From assembly GCF_001401805.1 (NCBI RefSeq), contig NZ_LKDW01000030.1:1-46716 (forward strand): a stretch of 46,716 nucleotides of DNA, read 5' to 3'. Positions 1-7,572 of the stretch are shown here, one piece after another. Source of the stretch: Pseudoalteromonas sp. P1-25 (GTDB lineage: Bacteria > Pseudomonadota > Gammaproteobacteria > Enterobacterales > Alteromonadaceae). Every line of letters starts with the position of its first letter. The stretch's first letter is position 1. Below the pieces are notes generated by a model, which saw only the letters and a list, made by a program, of their open reading frames with translations, made no database searches and was not told the origin of the DNA. A program made the translations under genes and the position numbers.

Positions 1-11
1 CTAACTATAAA

Positions 12-87
12 GCGGCACTAGCTCAGTTGGTAGAGCGCGACCTTGCCAAGGTCGAGGTCACGAGTTCGAGCCTCGTGTGCCGCTCCA
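12..87 (+). tRNA. tRNA-Gly (anticodon GCC)
   Basis: A complete cloverleaf can be folded. The acceptor arm GCGGCAC (12-18) pairs with GTGCCGC (77-83), followed by T84 and an encoded CCA at 85-87. The anticodon loop TTGCCAA puts GCC at 45-47, which reads glycine GGC/GGU codons. The T loop carries TTCGAGC. Only 11 bases precede it, so its promoter, or other tRNAs of the same transcript, lie outside the window. Confidence 0.97.
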
Positions 88-527
88 ATCTCTCTAAATA
101 CCCCACTAAAACAAAAACGTCTTAAAACAATATTTTTATCTTACCTACGCAATTTATTCATAATGGTTATATTGCATTGAGCTTTTAATCTAGCAGTACA
201 AAAAATAATTAAAGAATGACAATGAGCAATAATACTTAATCATTTTGCGGTGCTAAACGTGCCACTACCAAAGTTAAAAAGACCTCATTTACGGCTGCAT
301 GGATGCAGAAGGTAGAGCAATGCAGGAACAATTGCCGAGAACGACTAAATAGCAAATTTTAGCCTAGCTATAGATATACTTTTTACCTAAAAATAGCTTA
401 GTTGTTTTACGTAAGGTCCTATGAAGCCATTAAATATGCGTGGCAACATGCCGCCGCGCGGTATAAAGAATTTTAAATAATGCGAAGTGACGCGGGTAAA
501 AGTAAGGGAGGGGAGGTCAATACAAGG
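88..527. other. Gene-free spacer with short repeat-like palindromes
   Basis: I see no convincing gene in these 440 bases between the tRNA and the 3' end of yjbQ. The first half is AT-rich. From about 290 the composition changes: a 14-base palindrome-like word with core CATGGATG lies at 295-308, followed by a stretch that looks like a dispersed intergenic repeat. Small hairpins occur at 442-452 (GGCAACATGCC) and 454-461 (CCGCGCGG). No clear Rho-independent terminator follows the tRNA. Confidence 0.5.
295..308. repeat. Short palindromic repeat with CATGGATG core
   Basis: The word CTGCATGGATGCAG has 6-base arms (CTGCAT/ATGCAG) around GG. Related words with the same core lie at 46635-46650 and 46699-46714 in the spacer at the other end of the window. 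All three are intergenic, which suggests a dispersed family of extragenic palindromes. Confidence 0.5.
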
Positions 528-956
528 TTAAAAGGTTTCGCCTTGCAAGGTCGCTATAATACGTCTTGCACCGCCAGCGTCACGATGCTCGCCTAAGTAA
601 ATACCTTGCCATGTACCTAGCGCTAAACGTCCGTTGCTGATAGGGATACTTAGCTCGCACCCTAGCGTGCTGGTTTTTATATGGGCTGGCATGTCATCGT
701 CGCCTTCGTAATCATGGCGGTAATAAGACTGGCGCTCAGGTACAAAATGGTTGAAGTGGCTTTCCATATCCATGCGCACTGTTGGATCGGCGTTTTCGTT
801 TATGGTTAAACTTGCCGAGGTGTGTTGAATAAATAAATGCAATAGGCCTACTTTATAGTTAGTAAGCTCATTTAATTGGGCAAGAATTTCATCGTCAATT
901 AGATGAAATCCTCGGGCGCGCGGTTTTAAGGTTATTTGAGTTTGTTGCCAGCTCAT
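528..956 (-). CDS. yjbQ: YjbQ family protein (UPF0047, secondary thiamine-phosphate synthase type)
   Basis: This is a 142-residue protein, the usual length for the UPF0047/YjbQ family. Family members form small trimeric cytosolic beta-sandwich proteins; weak thiamine-phosphate synthase activity has been reported, but the physiological role is unsettled. The family signature [13 protein letters not shown] is visible at about residues 45-57, and the downstream stretch ending in [13 protein letters not shown] also matches. The ATG overlaps the stop codon of the upstream cheX-like gene by four bases (ATGA type), so the two are probably translationally coupled. The identity is secure; the biochemical role is known only for the family. 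Confidence 0.92.
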   Translation of the reverse strand: MSWQQTQITLKPRARGFHLIDDEILAQLNELTNYKVGLLHLFIQHTSASLTINENADPTVRMDMESHFNHFVPERQSYYRHDYEGDDDMPAHIKTSTLGCELSIPISNGRLALGTWQGIYLGEHRDAGGARRIIATLQGETF

Positions 957-1420
957 AATTTATCAAAGCTAACTTCTATATTCGCATCACCCGCATCGCA
1001 GCTAAATGGCATAATTATTTTTTTGCCTTTACTTTTATGTGTGATGATGTGGCCTTTACCAGCGACAACAATCGGAGTTGCCATATCGAAATCATAGCCT
1101 TTTTCGCCGAGTAAATTTTTAGCGCCGCCAGTTACCATATTAGTAATTTCCCCAACCATATCAGTTACTTCATCATCAATACCGTCAGGGCGCTCACCAA
1201 GCATGCGTTCCATAATGGTTAGGGCTAAGTTTTCATCAAAGGTAATTGAAAATGAGCCACGTGTTTGCGCGCCCACCATGCCAATTAAACCTGAAACATC
1301 TCCACAGGCGACTTCGTCTGTTTTGATACGCGGTTTACCTGGTTTTAACTCGGTTTGTGCCATTGTAGATAACACATTGATCAAAGAAGATAAAAATGGA
1401 TTAATGAACTCAACATTCAT
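953..1420 (-). CDS. cheX: CheX-like CheY-P phosphatase (CheC/CheX family)
   Basis: A 155-residue cytosolic protein of the CheX type. CheC/CheX/FliY proteins dephosphorylate CheY-P and share an E-x-x-N active-site motif. Here the helix [13 protein letters not shown] carries E91 and N94 in the expected spacing. There is one such motif, as in CheX, where CheC has two. No chemotaxis operon is nearby, so it is a stand-alone gene between zur and yjbQ and overlaps yjbQ by four bases. Its partner response regulator is unknown: it could be CheY or another REC protein, several of which are encoded further along this window. Confidence 0.85.
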   Translation of the reverse strand: MNVEFINPFLSSLINVLSTMAQTELKPGKPRIKTDEVACGDVSGLIGMVGAQTRGSFSITFDENLALTIMERMLGERPDGIDDEVTDMVGEITNMVTGGAKNLLGEKGYDFDMATPIVVAGKGHIITHKSKGKKIIMPFSCDAGDANIEVSFDKL

Positions 1421-1492
1421 GTTAGGTACTCTTAAAATTGGTGCTAAAGTGGCTATCTGTATATGAGTATAGCTTTAAAACAAACTTTGGGT

Positions 1493-1930
1493 TTAGCTTC
1501 TACAAGACTCACACTTACCATGTGCTTCAATAGTTTGTCCTGATACAACAAAACCGCTTTCTGCTGCTAAGTTGTTCAGTTCGTGAGAAATAACGGTAGA
1601 GTGCAGCTCTTTTACAAAACCACAAGTGTCACAAATTAATAGCTGCACAGGATGAATATGATCAAAGTGATGACAAAGCATAAATGCATTGGTGCTTTCT
1701 ATTTTGTGAATAAACCCCAGCTCTGATAAAAAGTCTAGTGCACGATAAATCGTTGCAGGTTTTGCGCCTGACTCTGTCATTTTTAATTGCTCGAGTAAAT
1801 CGTATGCACCTACGCCACCTTGCGCGCTGGCTAACAAACGAAAAACTTTTTCGCGGATTGGCGTAAAACGCGCGCCGCGGTTGTCACAAACTTGTTTTGC
1901 TTTACTTACGAGTGATTCTATATTCATCAT
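1493..1930 (-). CDS. zur: Zinc uptake regulator Zur (Fur family)
   Basis: A 145-residue Fur-family metal-dependent repressor. The N-terminal winged helix (about residues 15-80) contains TIYRALDFL, the recognition-helix region. The C-terminal dimerisation domain has a structural zinc site made by C100-x-x-C103 and C140-x-x-C143, and a His-rich sensory region CHHFDHIH at 86-93. This pattern fits Zur better than Fur. Zur represses zinc-uptake and alternative ribosomal-protein genes when zinc is sufficient. Two tandem ATGs (1930 and 1927) are possible starts. It is divergent from marC, and its 5' region has only a weak Zur-box-like word. Confidence 0.88.
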   Translation of the reverse strand: MMNIESLVSKAKQVCDNRGARFTPIREKVFRLLASAQGGVGAYDLLEQLKMTESGAKPATIYRALDFLSELGFIHKIESTNAFMLCHHFDHIHPVQLLICDTCGFVKELHSTVISHELNNLAAESGFVVSGQTIEAHGKCESCRS

Positions 1931-1949
1931 TCTCTTATCCTTACGCTAC

Positions 1950-1964
1950 CGTGATATACTAACA
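1950..1964. promoter_or_regulatory. Weak Zur-box-like word upstream of zur
   Basis: On the minus strand the word TGTTAGTATATCACG lies about 20 bases before the zur start. Its left half (TGTTA) and ATA core match the gammaproteobacterial Zur box TGTTATAWTATAACA, but the right half is poor. It could be an autoregulatory site or simply an AT-rich promoter element. Confidence 0.2.
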
Positions 1965-2021
1965 TACTGTGTTGTACTTGCAGCGTTTTTATTAAACACT
2001 TTTTATCTAGGAAGCCCATTA

Positions 2022-2642
2022 ATGCATGAATTAATAGCTATATTTATTTTCTTTTTTGCGGTGATAGACCCGATAGGTACAGTGCCTGTATTTATTGCTG
2101 TGACACGCGGGGAGGATGAAAAGTTTAAACGAAAAGTTGTTTTCAAAGCGGTAGGCGTATCTGCAGTGGTTTTACTGTTTTTTGTTATAGCTGGCGAGCA
2201 ACTGTTAAATGCAATTGAAATACCGCTCTCGGCGTTTCAAATAGCCGGTGGCATTGTATTGCTTATTTTTGCGCTTTCAATGATTTTTGGCGAAAGTAAG
2301 CCCGAGTCTGAAATTAAAAGTGTACGTGACAGCACAGAAACCGCTATTTTTCCGTTAGCAATTCCCTCTATAGCTAGTCCTGGTGCTATGCTAGGCGCTG
2401 TACTGATGACGCGCAACGAAGAATATACGTGGGTTGAGCAAGTTACTACATCGTCGATGATGCTGGCTGTACTTGTTGTTGTACTTGTACTTTTGTTACT
2501 CGCAAATCACGTGCATAAGTTAATCGGCGACAGTGGCGCAAGCATTATAAGTAGAATCATGGGGTTAATTTTAAGCTCCGTGGCTGTGACAAATATACTC
2601 AATGGTATTGCGCATTATTTTGGTTTACAAATATACAGCTAA
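2022..2642 (+). CDS. marC: MarC family integral membrane protein
   Basis: A 206-residue protein with about six hydrophobic helices, starting MHELIAIFIFFFAVIDPIG, the usual MarC N terminus. The family is widespread inner-membrane and of unknown transport function; the historical link to multiple antibiotic resistance in E. coli was not upheld. The open frame extends 47 codons upstream, but that part has no MarC similarity and runs into zur. The ATG at 2022 has a good AGGAAG at 2009-2014, so I use it. The gene is divergent from zur and followed at once by the dusA promoter. Confidence 0.88.
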   Translation: MHELIAIFIFFFAVIDPIGTVPVFIAVTRGEDEKFKRKVVFKAVGVSAVVLLFFVIAGEQLLNAIEIPLSAFQIAGGIVLLIFALSMIFGESKPESEIKSVRDSTETAIFPLAIPSIASPGAMLGAVLMTRNEEYTWVEQVTTSSMMLAVLVVVLVLLLLANHVHKLIGDSGASIISRIMGLILSSVAVTNILNGIAHYFGLQIYS

Positions 2643-2644
2643 CA

Positions 2645-2681
2645 TTGATGCTAATTAGGCTTTTGTGTAGAATACAGCGCC
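2645..2681 (+). promoter_or_regulatory. Probable sigma-70 promoter of dusA with GC-rich discriminator
   Basis: TTGATG at 2645-2650 and TAGAAT at 2668-2673 are separated by exactly 17 bases and begin just after the marC stop codon. The discriminator that follows is ACAGCGCC (2674-2681). A GC-rich discriminator is typical of promoters under stringent (ppGpp) control, which would suit a tRNA-modification gene. The transcript would have a leader of about 45 bases. Confidence 0.55.
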
Positions 2682-2723
2682 TTTTTATGGGCGCATTTAC
2701 TTATAATCCCCGAGGCTTTTACA

Positions 2724-3713
2724 TTGCAAAAACGCACATCAGGTAACCCTACGTTAAACAGGCGCTTTTCAGTTGCCCCCATGTTAGATTGGACAGATCG
2801 TCATTGCCGTACTTTTCATCGTAAGATGACTAAGCACGCTGTTTTATACACTGAGATGATCACCACAGGGGCTATTTTATTTGGGCGTGGCGATTACTTA
2901 CACTTTAATCAACACGAAGGGCCGGTTGCTTTGCAACTGGGTGGCTCAGACCCCGATGCGCTTGCTAAATGTGCAAAACTTGCGGGTGAGCGTGGCTACG
3001 ATGAAATTAACCTAAATGTAGGCTGCCCATCAGATAGGGTACAAAACGGGCGCTTTGGTGCTTGCTTAATGGCTGAGCCTGATCTGGTTGCACAATGTGT
3101 TGCAGCAATGAAAAGCGAAGTAGATATTCCGGTTACGGTAAAAACGCGCATTGGTATTGATGAACAAGACTCGTATGAGTTTTTATGCGCGTTAATTGAA
3201 GCTAGCCATAAAGTTGGCTGTGATGACTTTATTATTCATGCCCGTAAAGCGTGGTTGAATGGCTTAAGTCCTAAAGAAAACCGTGAAGTCCCGCCGCTTG
3301 ATTACCCACGTGTTTATCAGCTAAAAAAAGACTACCCACAGCTCGATTTAAGTATTAACGGCGGTGTTAAAACGATTGAAGAAAGCCTTGCGCATTTAGC
3401 GCACATAGACGGCGTTATGATTGGCCGCGAAGCATATAGCAACCCATTTATGCTTAATGAAGTGGATGAAAAAATTTACGGTGAGGTGGCTAATACCCAA
3501 ACGCGTCACGATGTGGTGCGTGCTATGTACGATTACATCGAAGAAGAAATGCGTTTAGGTGCTAATTTTTGGCATATAGCACGTCATATGTTGGGGATTT
3601 TTCAGGGGCAGCCTGGGGCGCGCGGATTTAGACGTCACCTTTCAGAAAATGGCCATGGTAAACAGGCTGATTTGTCGGTTATGGATAAAGCATTGAGTTT
3701 TGTACCCGAATAA
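2724..3713 (+). CDS. dusA: tRNA-dihydrouridine synthase A
   Basis: A 329-residue FMN enzyme that reduces uridine to dihydrouridine in the tRNA D loop (positions 20/20a for DusA). The N-terminal stretch [17 protein letters not shown] is diagnostic of DusA. The TIM barrel carries the catalytic cysteine C101 in [12 protein letters not shown], plus FGACLM. The length equals that of E. coli DusA. The start is a TTG at 2724 with CGAGG about 8 bases upstream; the next ATG would remove the conserved N terminus. The gene is monocistronic, between a likely promoter at 2645 and a terminator at 3739. Confidence 0.95.
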   Translation: MQKRTSGNPTLNRRFSVAPMLDWTDRHCRTFHRKMTKHAVLYTEMITTGAILFGRGDYLHFNQHEGPVALQLGGSDPDALAKCAKLAGERGYDEINLNVGCPSDRVQNGRFGACLMAEPDLVAQCVAAMKSEVDIPVTVKTRIGIDEQDSYEFLCALIEASHKVGCDDFIIHARKAWLNGLSPKENREVPPLDYPRVYQLKKDYPQLDLSINGGVKTIEESLAHLAHIDGVMIGREAYSNPFMLNEVDEKIYGEVANTQTRHDVVRAMYDYIEEEMRLGANFWHIARHMLGIFQGQPGARGFRRHLSENGHGKQADLSVMDKALSFVPE

Positions 3714-3738
3714 ACTTAAGCCGTATAAATTTTAAATT

Positions 3739-3762
3739 AAGCCACTTTTTAGTGGCTTTTTT
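3739..3762 (+). terminator. Rho-independent terminator of dusA
   Basis: The arms AAGCCACT and AGTGGC form a stem of at least six pairs (GCCACT/AGTGGC at 3741-3746 and 3751-3756) around TTTT. A run of six T follows directly. It sits 26 bases after the dusA stop codon. Confidence 0.85.
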
Positions 3763-3827
3763 GATCCTAAAATTTAGTCAAAAGATCAAAATATTAGTTA
3801 ATTACACTTTTCTATGTTCAGCTTATG

Positions 3828-3842
3828 GTCACTTGCAATGAC
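3828..3842. promoter_or_regulatory. Candidate enhancer (PspF-type) palindrome upstream of pspA
   Basis: GTCA-CTTGCAA-TGAC is an inverted repeat with four-base arms, centred about 90 bases upstream of the start point predicted from the sigma-54 promoter at 3899. Activators of sigma-54 bind such upstream sites; in E. coli PspF binds about 80-120 bases upstream of pspA. The position fits, but the word is short. Confidence 0.35.
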
Positions 3843-3898
3843 ACCTTTTAAATTTTAAGTGTATGTTTTGAAAGTATAATATTTATTTTTTAAGAGTT

Positions 3899-3914
3899 TG
3901 GCATAACTCTTGGA
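3899..3914 (+). promoter_or_regulatory. Probable sigma-54 promoter of the psp operon
   Basis: TGGCAT-AACTC-TTGGA matches the sigma-54 consensus TGGCAC-N5-TTGCW, with the -24 GG (3900-3901) and the -12 doublet (3912-3913) at the right 10-base spacing. The -12 doublet is GG where GC is standard. Transcription would start near 3925, about 30 bases before the pspA ATG. Sigma-54 control of pspA is established in E. coli. Confidence 0.6.
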
Positions 3915-3954
3915 ATCGTCTTGTTGTTATCAATTAAAACAATGGGACAAAACA

Positions 3955-4647
3955 ATGAGTGTATTTAATCGCGTAAATGACGTTATCAAATCAAATATAG
4001 CAGCCATGCTAGATAAAGCTGAAGACCCTGAAAAGCTTCTCAACCTTATGTTAAGTGAAATGCAAGAGGCATTAAATGAGTGCAGAAGCACTGCTGCTGC
4101 CTTACTGTGTGAAGAAAAAACGCTTAAACGCCAAATCGCACAAAAACAAAAAGATTTAACCTCATGGCAAACAAAGGCAGAGCTTGCCGTTGCTAAAAAC
4201 CGTGATGATTTAGCCAAGTCTGCCTTGTTAGAAAAACAACAAGTACACGACAAAATTGCTGAAAAAAGCACGCAGCTAGATGAGCTTAAAGAGTCGATAA
4301 AGAAAATTACAGCGGATTGTGAACGTTTACAACAAAAAATGGCGCACGCTAAAACTAAACAAGCGCAATTAATAAAACGCCACGATATTGTTGTTGCACG
4401 TGAAAAAGTGAATATGCAATTACACAGCGACAATGTTGCCAATGCCTTGTCTCGCTTTGAAATGATAGAGCAAAAAGTGGAAGGCATAGAGGCACAAGTT
4501 GATGCTTATGAACTTACACATACGGCACGTTCAACCGCTGAGCAAATAGCGTCTTTAGAAAAAAATGAAAAAATAGATGCAGAGCTGGCTCGTTTAAAAG
4601 CCAGTGTTAAACATAATAATATCAATACAACAGTGCCAAACGCCTAG
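3955..4647 (+). CDS. pspA: Phage shock protein A (PspA/Vipp1/IM30 family)
   Basis: A 230-residue, highly charged and almost entirely coiled-coil protein beginning MSVFNRVNDVIKSNIAAMLDKAEDPEKL, the amphipathic N-terminal helix typical of PspA. PspA is a peripheral inner-membrane protein of the ESCRT-III superfamily that assembles on damaged membrane to limit proton leakage; it also inhibits its own activator PspF. The open frame extends 15 codons upstream, but these lie over the sigma-54 promoter and start site. The ATG at 3955 matches the family start and has GGGA 8 bases upstream. It is first in an operon with pspC and a third membrane protein. Confidence 0.94.
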   Translation: MSVFNRVNDVIKSNIAAMLDKAEDPEKLLNLMLSEMQEALNECRSTAAALLCEEKTLKRQIAQKQKDLTSWQTKAELAVAKNRDDLAKSALLEKQQVHDKIAEKSTQLDELKESIKKITADCERLQQKMAHAKTKQAQLIKRHDIVVAREKVNMQLHSDNVANALSRFEMIEQKVEGIEAQVDAYELTHTARSTAEQIASLEKNEKIDAELARLKASVKHNNINTTVPNA

Positions 4648-4657
4648 GGAGTTGAGT

Positions 4658-4864
4658 ATGAATAACTTTAAAACACAGCGTGGTTGGTACAAAGACTCGC
4701 TTAATAAAAAAATATCGGGCGTTTGTAGTGGTTTAGCGCGTCGCCTTGATTTTCCGGTGTGGTCAACACGCTTAGTGACTATTTTATTATTTATAAGTTT
4801 TCCGTTTGCAGTGGCGCTTGGTTACTTTATAGCTCATTGTTGCCTTGAAGAGCGGGCGTATTAG
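4658..4864 (+). CDS. pspC: PspC domain protein (short form)
   Basis: A 68-residue protein with the PspC signature: a basic N terminus, then KISGVCSGLARRLDFP and one hydrophobic segment (about residues 38-60). E. coli PspC is longer (119 residues) and works with PspB at the inner membrane to relieve PspA inhibition of PspF; this protein is only the conserved core. The start is the ATG at 4658, preceded by GGGAG; an 18-codon upstream extension overlaps pspA and is not conserved. It lies 10 bases after pspA. No separate PspB was found. Confidence 0.85.
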   Translation: MNNFKTQRGWYKDSLNKKISGVCSGLARRLDFPVWSTRLVTILLFISFPFAVALGYFIAHCCLEERAY

Positions 4865-4873
4865 GAGAGGGAT

Positions 4874-5200
4874 ATGAAAACCTTAGCAATATGTGTTGTT
4901 GTTTATGTATTACTTTTTACTGATGCGGTGTCGTTAATACATTTTGATTCATGGCAGTTCCCGTTGTGGATTGCAGATATGAGCTGGGTAGGACTAGAGT
5001 TGGCCGGCGTATTAGTTGCCATTATTGCTGTAGTAGCTGTTATGGCTTTAATAACCATGGGGTTAATTGGCGCAGGGGTTGTTGCATTAGTTGGCACCAT
5101 TTTGGCGCTGTTATTTGGCTCGGTAATGATAGCGTGGCCTTTATTATTTGTAGCTGTACTGTGTTGGTTGGTGCTCGATAACAAAAAAGTAACCTCTTGA
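4874..5200 (+). CDS. Small inner-membrane protein, third gene of the psp operon
   Basis: A 108-residue protein I do not recognise at family level. It is almost wholly hydrophobic: a first membrane segment at about 3-22, then two or three further segments from about 38 to 102 rich in Ala, Gly, Val and Leu, and a short basic tail DNKKVTS. AGGAGAGG just upstream gives it a strong ribosome binding site, and it begins 9 bases after pspC, so it is surely co-transcribed. It occupies the place where a pspB- or pspG-like gene would be expected and may act with PspA/PspC at the membrane; that role is inferred from position only. Confidence 0.75.
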   Translation: MKTLAICVVVYVLLFTDAVSLIHFDSWQFPLWIADMSWVGLELAGVLVAIIAVVAVMALITMGLIGAGVVALVGTILALLFGSVMIAWPLLFVAVLCWLVLDNKKVTS

Positions 5201-5205
5201 GCCTT

Positions 5206-5265
5206 AATTTAACTGACTATTATTAGTTAACTATGTTAAATTTAAAGTGAAATTTATGCTTTCAC
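5206..5265. promoter_or_regulatory. Two inverted repeats in the leader of the copper-chaperone operon
   Basis: AATTTAAC (5206-5213) pairs with GTTAAATT (5235-5242) around 21 bases. GTGAAA (5247-5252) pairs with TTTCAC (5260-5265) around TTTATGC. The second repeat ends directly before the AAGGA ribosome binding site (5266-5270). They could be operators or leader hairpins; AT-richness makes the first one weak evidence. Confidence 0.3.
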
Positions 5266-5278
5266 AAGGAACAAAGCG

Positions 5279-5791
5279 ATGATGAAGCAGTGCTTTTTTA
5301 TGGCCTCGGCGTTAATGTTTAATGTGTTTTCGTCATCGGTTGCTGCACATGCTGGGCACAGCCACGATACAGACGAAGTTAAACTTGAAGTAAGCCATGC
5401 GCAAGTAAGAGCGTTTTTGCCTGGCAGTAAATCGAGTGTTGGCTATTTAACAATTTCTAACCACGGTGGCGGTGTTGCTAAATTAACCAAAGCAACCATT
5501 GAAGGTTTAGGCAGAGTGGAGATTCATGAGCATACACATGTCAATGGTATGATGAAAATGCAACAAGTTAACGCTGTTACCATTAAGGGCCATGAAAGCT
5601 TAAGCTTTCAGCCTGGTGGTTACCATTTAATGGTATTTGATCCACAAGAACCACTAAAAGTAGGGCAAGAACGTAAACTCACGCTATATTTTAGTGACGG
5701 TAATCGCTTGTTTACTAATGCTCAGGTGGTCTCACTTGAAGCGCAAGCCGCGAATTCTAAGCCATCTAAAAAACAACACGCTCATCACTAG
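5279..5791 (+). CDS. Periplasmic copper chaperone PCu(A)C (DUF461 family)
   Basis: A 170-residue exported protein with a signal peptide ending near VAAHA (residue 25). PCuAC proteins bind Cu(I) in the periplasm and deliver it to the CuA/CuB sites of cytochrome oxidase. The family motif H-x10-M-x21-H-x-M is present exactly: H83, M94, H116, M118. Extra histidines lie at the mature N terminus (HAGHSHD) and the C terminus (QHAHH), which may add metal capacity. Two adjacent ATGs (5279, 5282) follow AAGGA. It is the first gene of a unit with DUF2333 (8-base gap) and a beta-barrel protein. Confidence 0.9.
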   Translation: MMKQCFFMASALMFNVFSSSVAAHAGHSHDTDEVKLEVSHAQVRAFLPGSKSSVGYLTISNHGGGVAKLTKATIEGLGRVEIHEHTHVNGMMKMQQVNAVTIKGHESLSFQPGGYHLMVFDPQEPLKVGQERKLTLYFSDGNRLFTNAQVVSLEAQAANSKPSKKQHAHH

Positions 5792-5799
5792 GAGGATAA

Positions 5800-6786
5800 A
5801 TGTCGCAACACAAAGGAAAAATAGCTGGTGCATTGATTGCGCTGCTTATTATTTTTTACGCTATTGCTGTTTATTGGAGTATTGAGCCGGCACGCTTTAA
5901 CGTGGTTACTCATGCAAAAGAGACGGCACAAGCGCGTAGTGAAAAAATGGTAACGGGCTACACAACAACCACAACACTCATTACTGTTGCTAGCACTTTA
6001 CTTGATAAGCAAGGTGGCTATTTATCAAACGATGTAATGCCCCCAAGTGTGATAATGGATGATATGCCTGCATGGGAATATGGCGCGCTTGAAATGGTGC
6101 GTGATTTAGCCCTATCTATGCGTAAAGATTTTAGCCGTTCGCAGTCGCAATCAACCGAACATGAAGCGCTTAAAAAAGCGCAGCCGCAGTTTAATATTAG
6201 CTCTGAGGCATGGGCTTGGCCAAGTGCCGAGGGAGAGTACCAAAAGGGAATTGACTATTTAGTAGTATACCGCTCACAAATTGCTAACGAGCATGAGCGA
6301 GATAGTCAATTTTACTCACGTGCAGATAACCTACGTAGCTGGTTAAAAGAAGCCGAAAAGCGTTTAGGTAGTTTAAGCCAGCGTTTAAGTGCAAGTGTTG
6401 GCCAAGACAAGGTAAATACTGATTTAGCAGGTAACTCATCTAACACGCAGGCAACCTATTCACCACTTCAGCAACAAGTAAGGACGTCGTGGTGGGAAAT
6501 AGACGATGTATTTTACGAGTCGCGTGGTGCAACGTGGGCGTTATTACACTTTTTACAAGCGGTTGAATACGACTTTGCAGATGTACTTGAAAAGAAAAAC
6601 GCCCGTGTAAGCTTACAGCAAATTATACGTGAGCTTGAGGCAACACAAGAAACCGTGTGGAGCCCAATGATTTTAAATGGGAATGGCTTTGGCTTTGTAG
6701 CAAATCATTCTTTAGTAATGGCAAATTATATTTCAAGAGCCAATGCGGCTTTAATCGAACTTAGCGAACTACTAGCTCAAGGATAA
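5800..6786 (+). CDS. DUF2333 family membrane-anchored protein
   Basis: A 328-residue protein with one N-terminal membrane segment (about residues 8-28) and a largely helical, probably periplasmic remainder. It resembles the DUF2333 family of marine gammaproteobacteria, whose function is unknown. The ribosome binding site is a full AGGAGG at 5791-5796. It lies 8 bases after the copper chaperone and 3 bases before the beta-barrel gene, so the three are one transcription unit. Nothing in it looks like a metal site, so a copper link rests on position alone. Confidence 0.8.
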   Translation: MSQHKGKIAGALIALLIIFYAIAVYWSIEPARFNVVTHAKETAQARSEKMVTGYTTTTTLITVASTLLDKQGGYLSNDVMPPSVIMDDMPAWEYGALEMVRDLALSMRKDFSRSQSQSTEHEALKKAQPQFNISSEAWAWPSAEGEYQKGIDYLVVYRSQIANEHERDSQFYSRADNLRSWLKEAEKRLGSLSQRLSASVGQDKVNTDLAGNSSNTQATYSPLQQQVRTSWWEIDDVFYESRGATWALLHFLQAVEYDFADVLEKKNARVSLQQIIRELEATQETVWSPMILNGNGFGFVANHSLVMANYISRANAALIELSELLAQG

Positions 6787-6789
6787 AAA

Positions 6790-7560
6790 ATGAAAAAGTA
6801 TTGTTTAGCAGCTGCCCTTTCCATGGCATGTTTAGCCCCTGCAGCACAGGCAGACACTTTATTAGGTTTATATGTAGGTGTTGATGGCTGGCAGTCAGAT
6901 AATGACGGTCAGTTTTCTTACAAAGATAACGCACCACAAGATTTTAATTTTGAAGACGAAACTTTTATTAGCTACTATGCGGCGCTAGAACACCCAGTGC
7001 CATTAGTTCCTAACCTAAAGCTTAAATATACAGAGCTTGAACTTAATGGTTCTGCAACCCTTACTGATACGTTTAGCTTTAATGGCTCAGATTATGTGGT
7101 TGGTACAACGGCAAACACATTAAGTGATTTAACTCATATTGATTACATTCTTTATTACGAAATTTTTGATAACGATTTAATTTCAATTGATTTAGGCTTA
7201 AACGCAAAGCAGTTTGACGGTGACGTTGTTGTCACTGGTACTACTCAGCAAGGTGGTACTAACTTCTCTGAAACTGTTGATTTTTCAGGCTTTGTACCAC
7301 TTGCGTACGGCCGCGCTGAAGCAGGCTTACCCTTTACAGGTTTAAGTGTGTTTTTTGAAGGCAGCTTTTTAGCTATCGACGATAGCAAAGTACAAGACTA
7401 TCAAGTAGGCGTAGCGTATGAACTTATTGATAACCTGGCTGTAGATGTTGCAGTTAAAGCGGGTTACCGTTCAATGACGCTTGAGCTTGATGATGTTGAC
7501 GATATTAATACCGATATTGACGCATCAGGCCCATTTGCGGGTATTCAGGTTCACTTTTAA
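6790..7560 (+). CDS. TIGR04219-type outer-membrane beta-barrel protein
   Basis: A 256-residue exported protein with a signal peptide cleaved near AAQA-D (residue 21). The mature part has alternating beta-strand patterns and ends in a terminal aromatic residue (GIQVHF), the usual signal for insertion of outer-membrane barrels. It starts LLGLYVGVDGWQSD and matches my memory of the TIGR04219 family, a small barrel group of Alteromonadales and Vibrionales with no known function. It ends the copper chaperone-DUF2333 unit. Confidence 0.82.
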   Translation: MKKYCLAAALSMACLAPAAQADTLLGLYVGVDGWQSDNDGQFSYKDNAPQDFNFEDETFISYYAALEHPVPLVPNLKLKYTELELNGSATLTDTFSFNGSDYVVGTTANTLSDLTHIDYILYYEIFDNDLISIDLGLNAKQFDGDVVVTGTTQQGGTNFSETVDFSGFVPLAYGRAEAGLPFTGLSVFFEGSFLAIDDSKVQDYQVGVAYELIDNLAVDVAVKAGYRSMTLELDDVDDINTDIDASGPFAGIQVHF

Positions 7561-7572
7561 TTAGTGAGCTTA

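Noticed and set aside
1881..2021. Upstream extension of the marC reading frame (47 codons).
   Set aside because: It overlaps zur, has no MarC-like sequence, and the ATG at 2022 has a proper ribosome binding site.
3930..4487. A 185-codon open frame antisense to pspA.
   Set aside because: Its translation is Ser/Cys-rich with no domain, and pspA is a certain gene; it is a shadow of the coiled-coil coding sequence.
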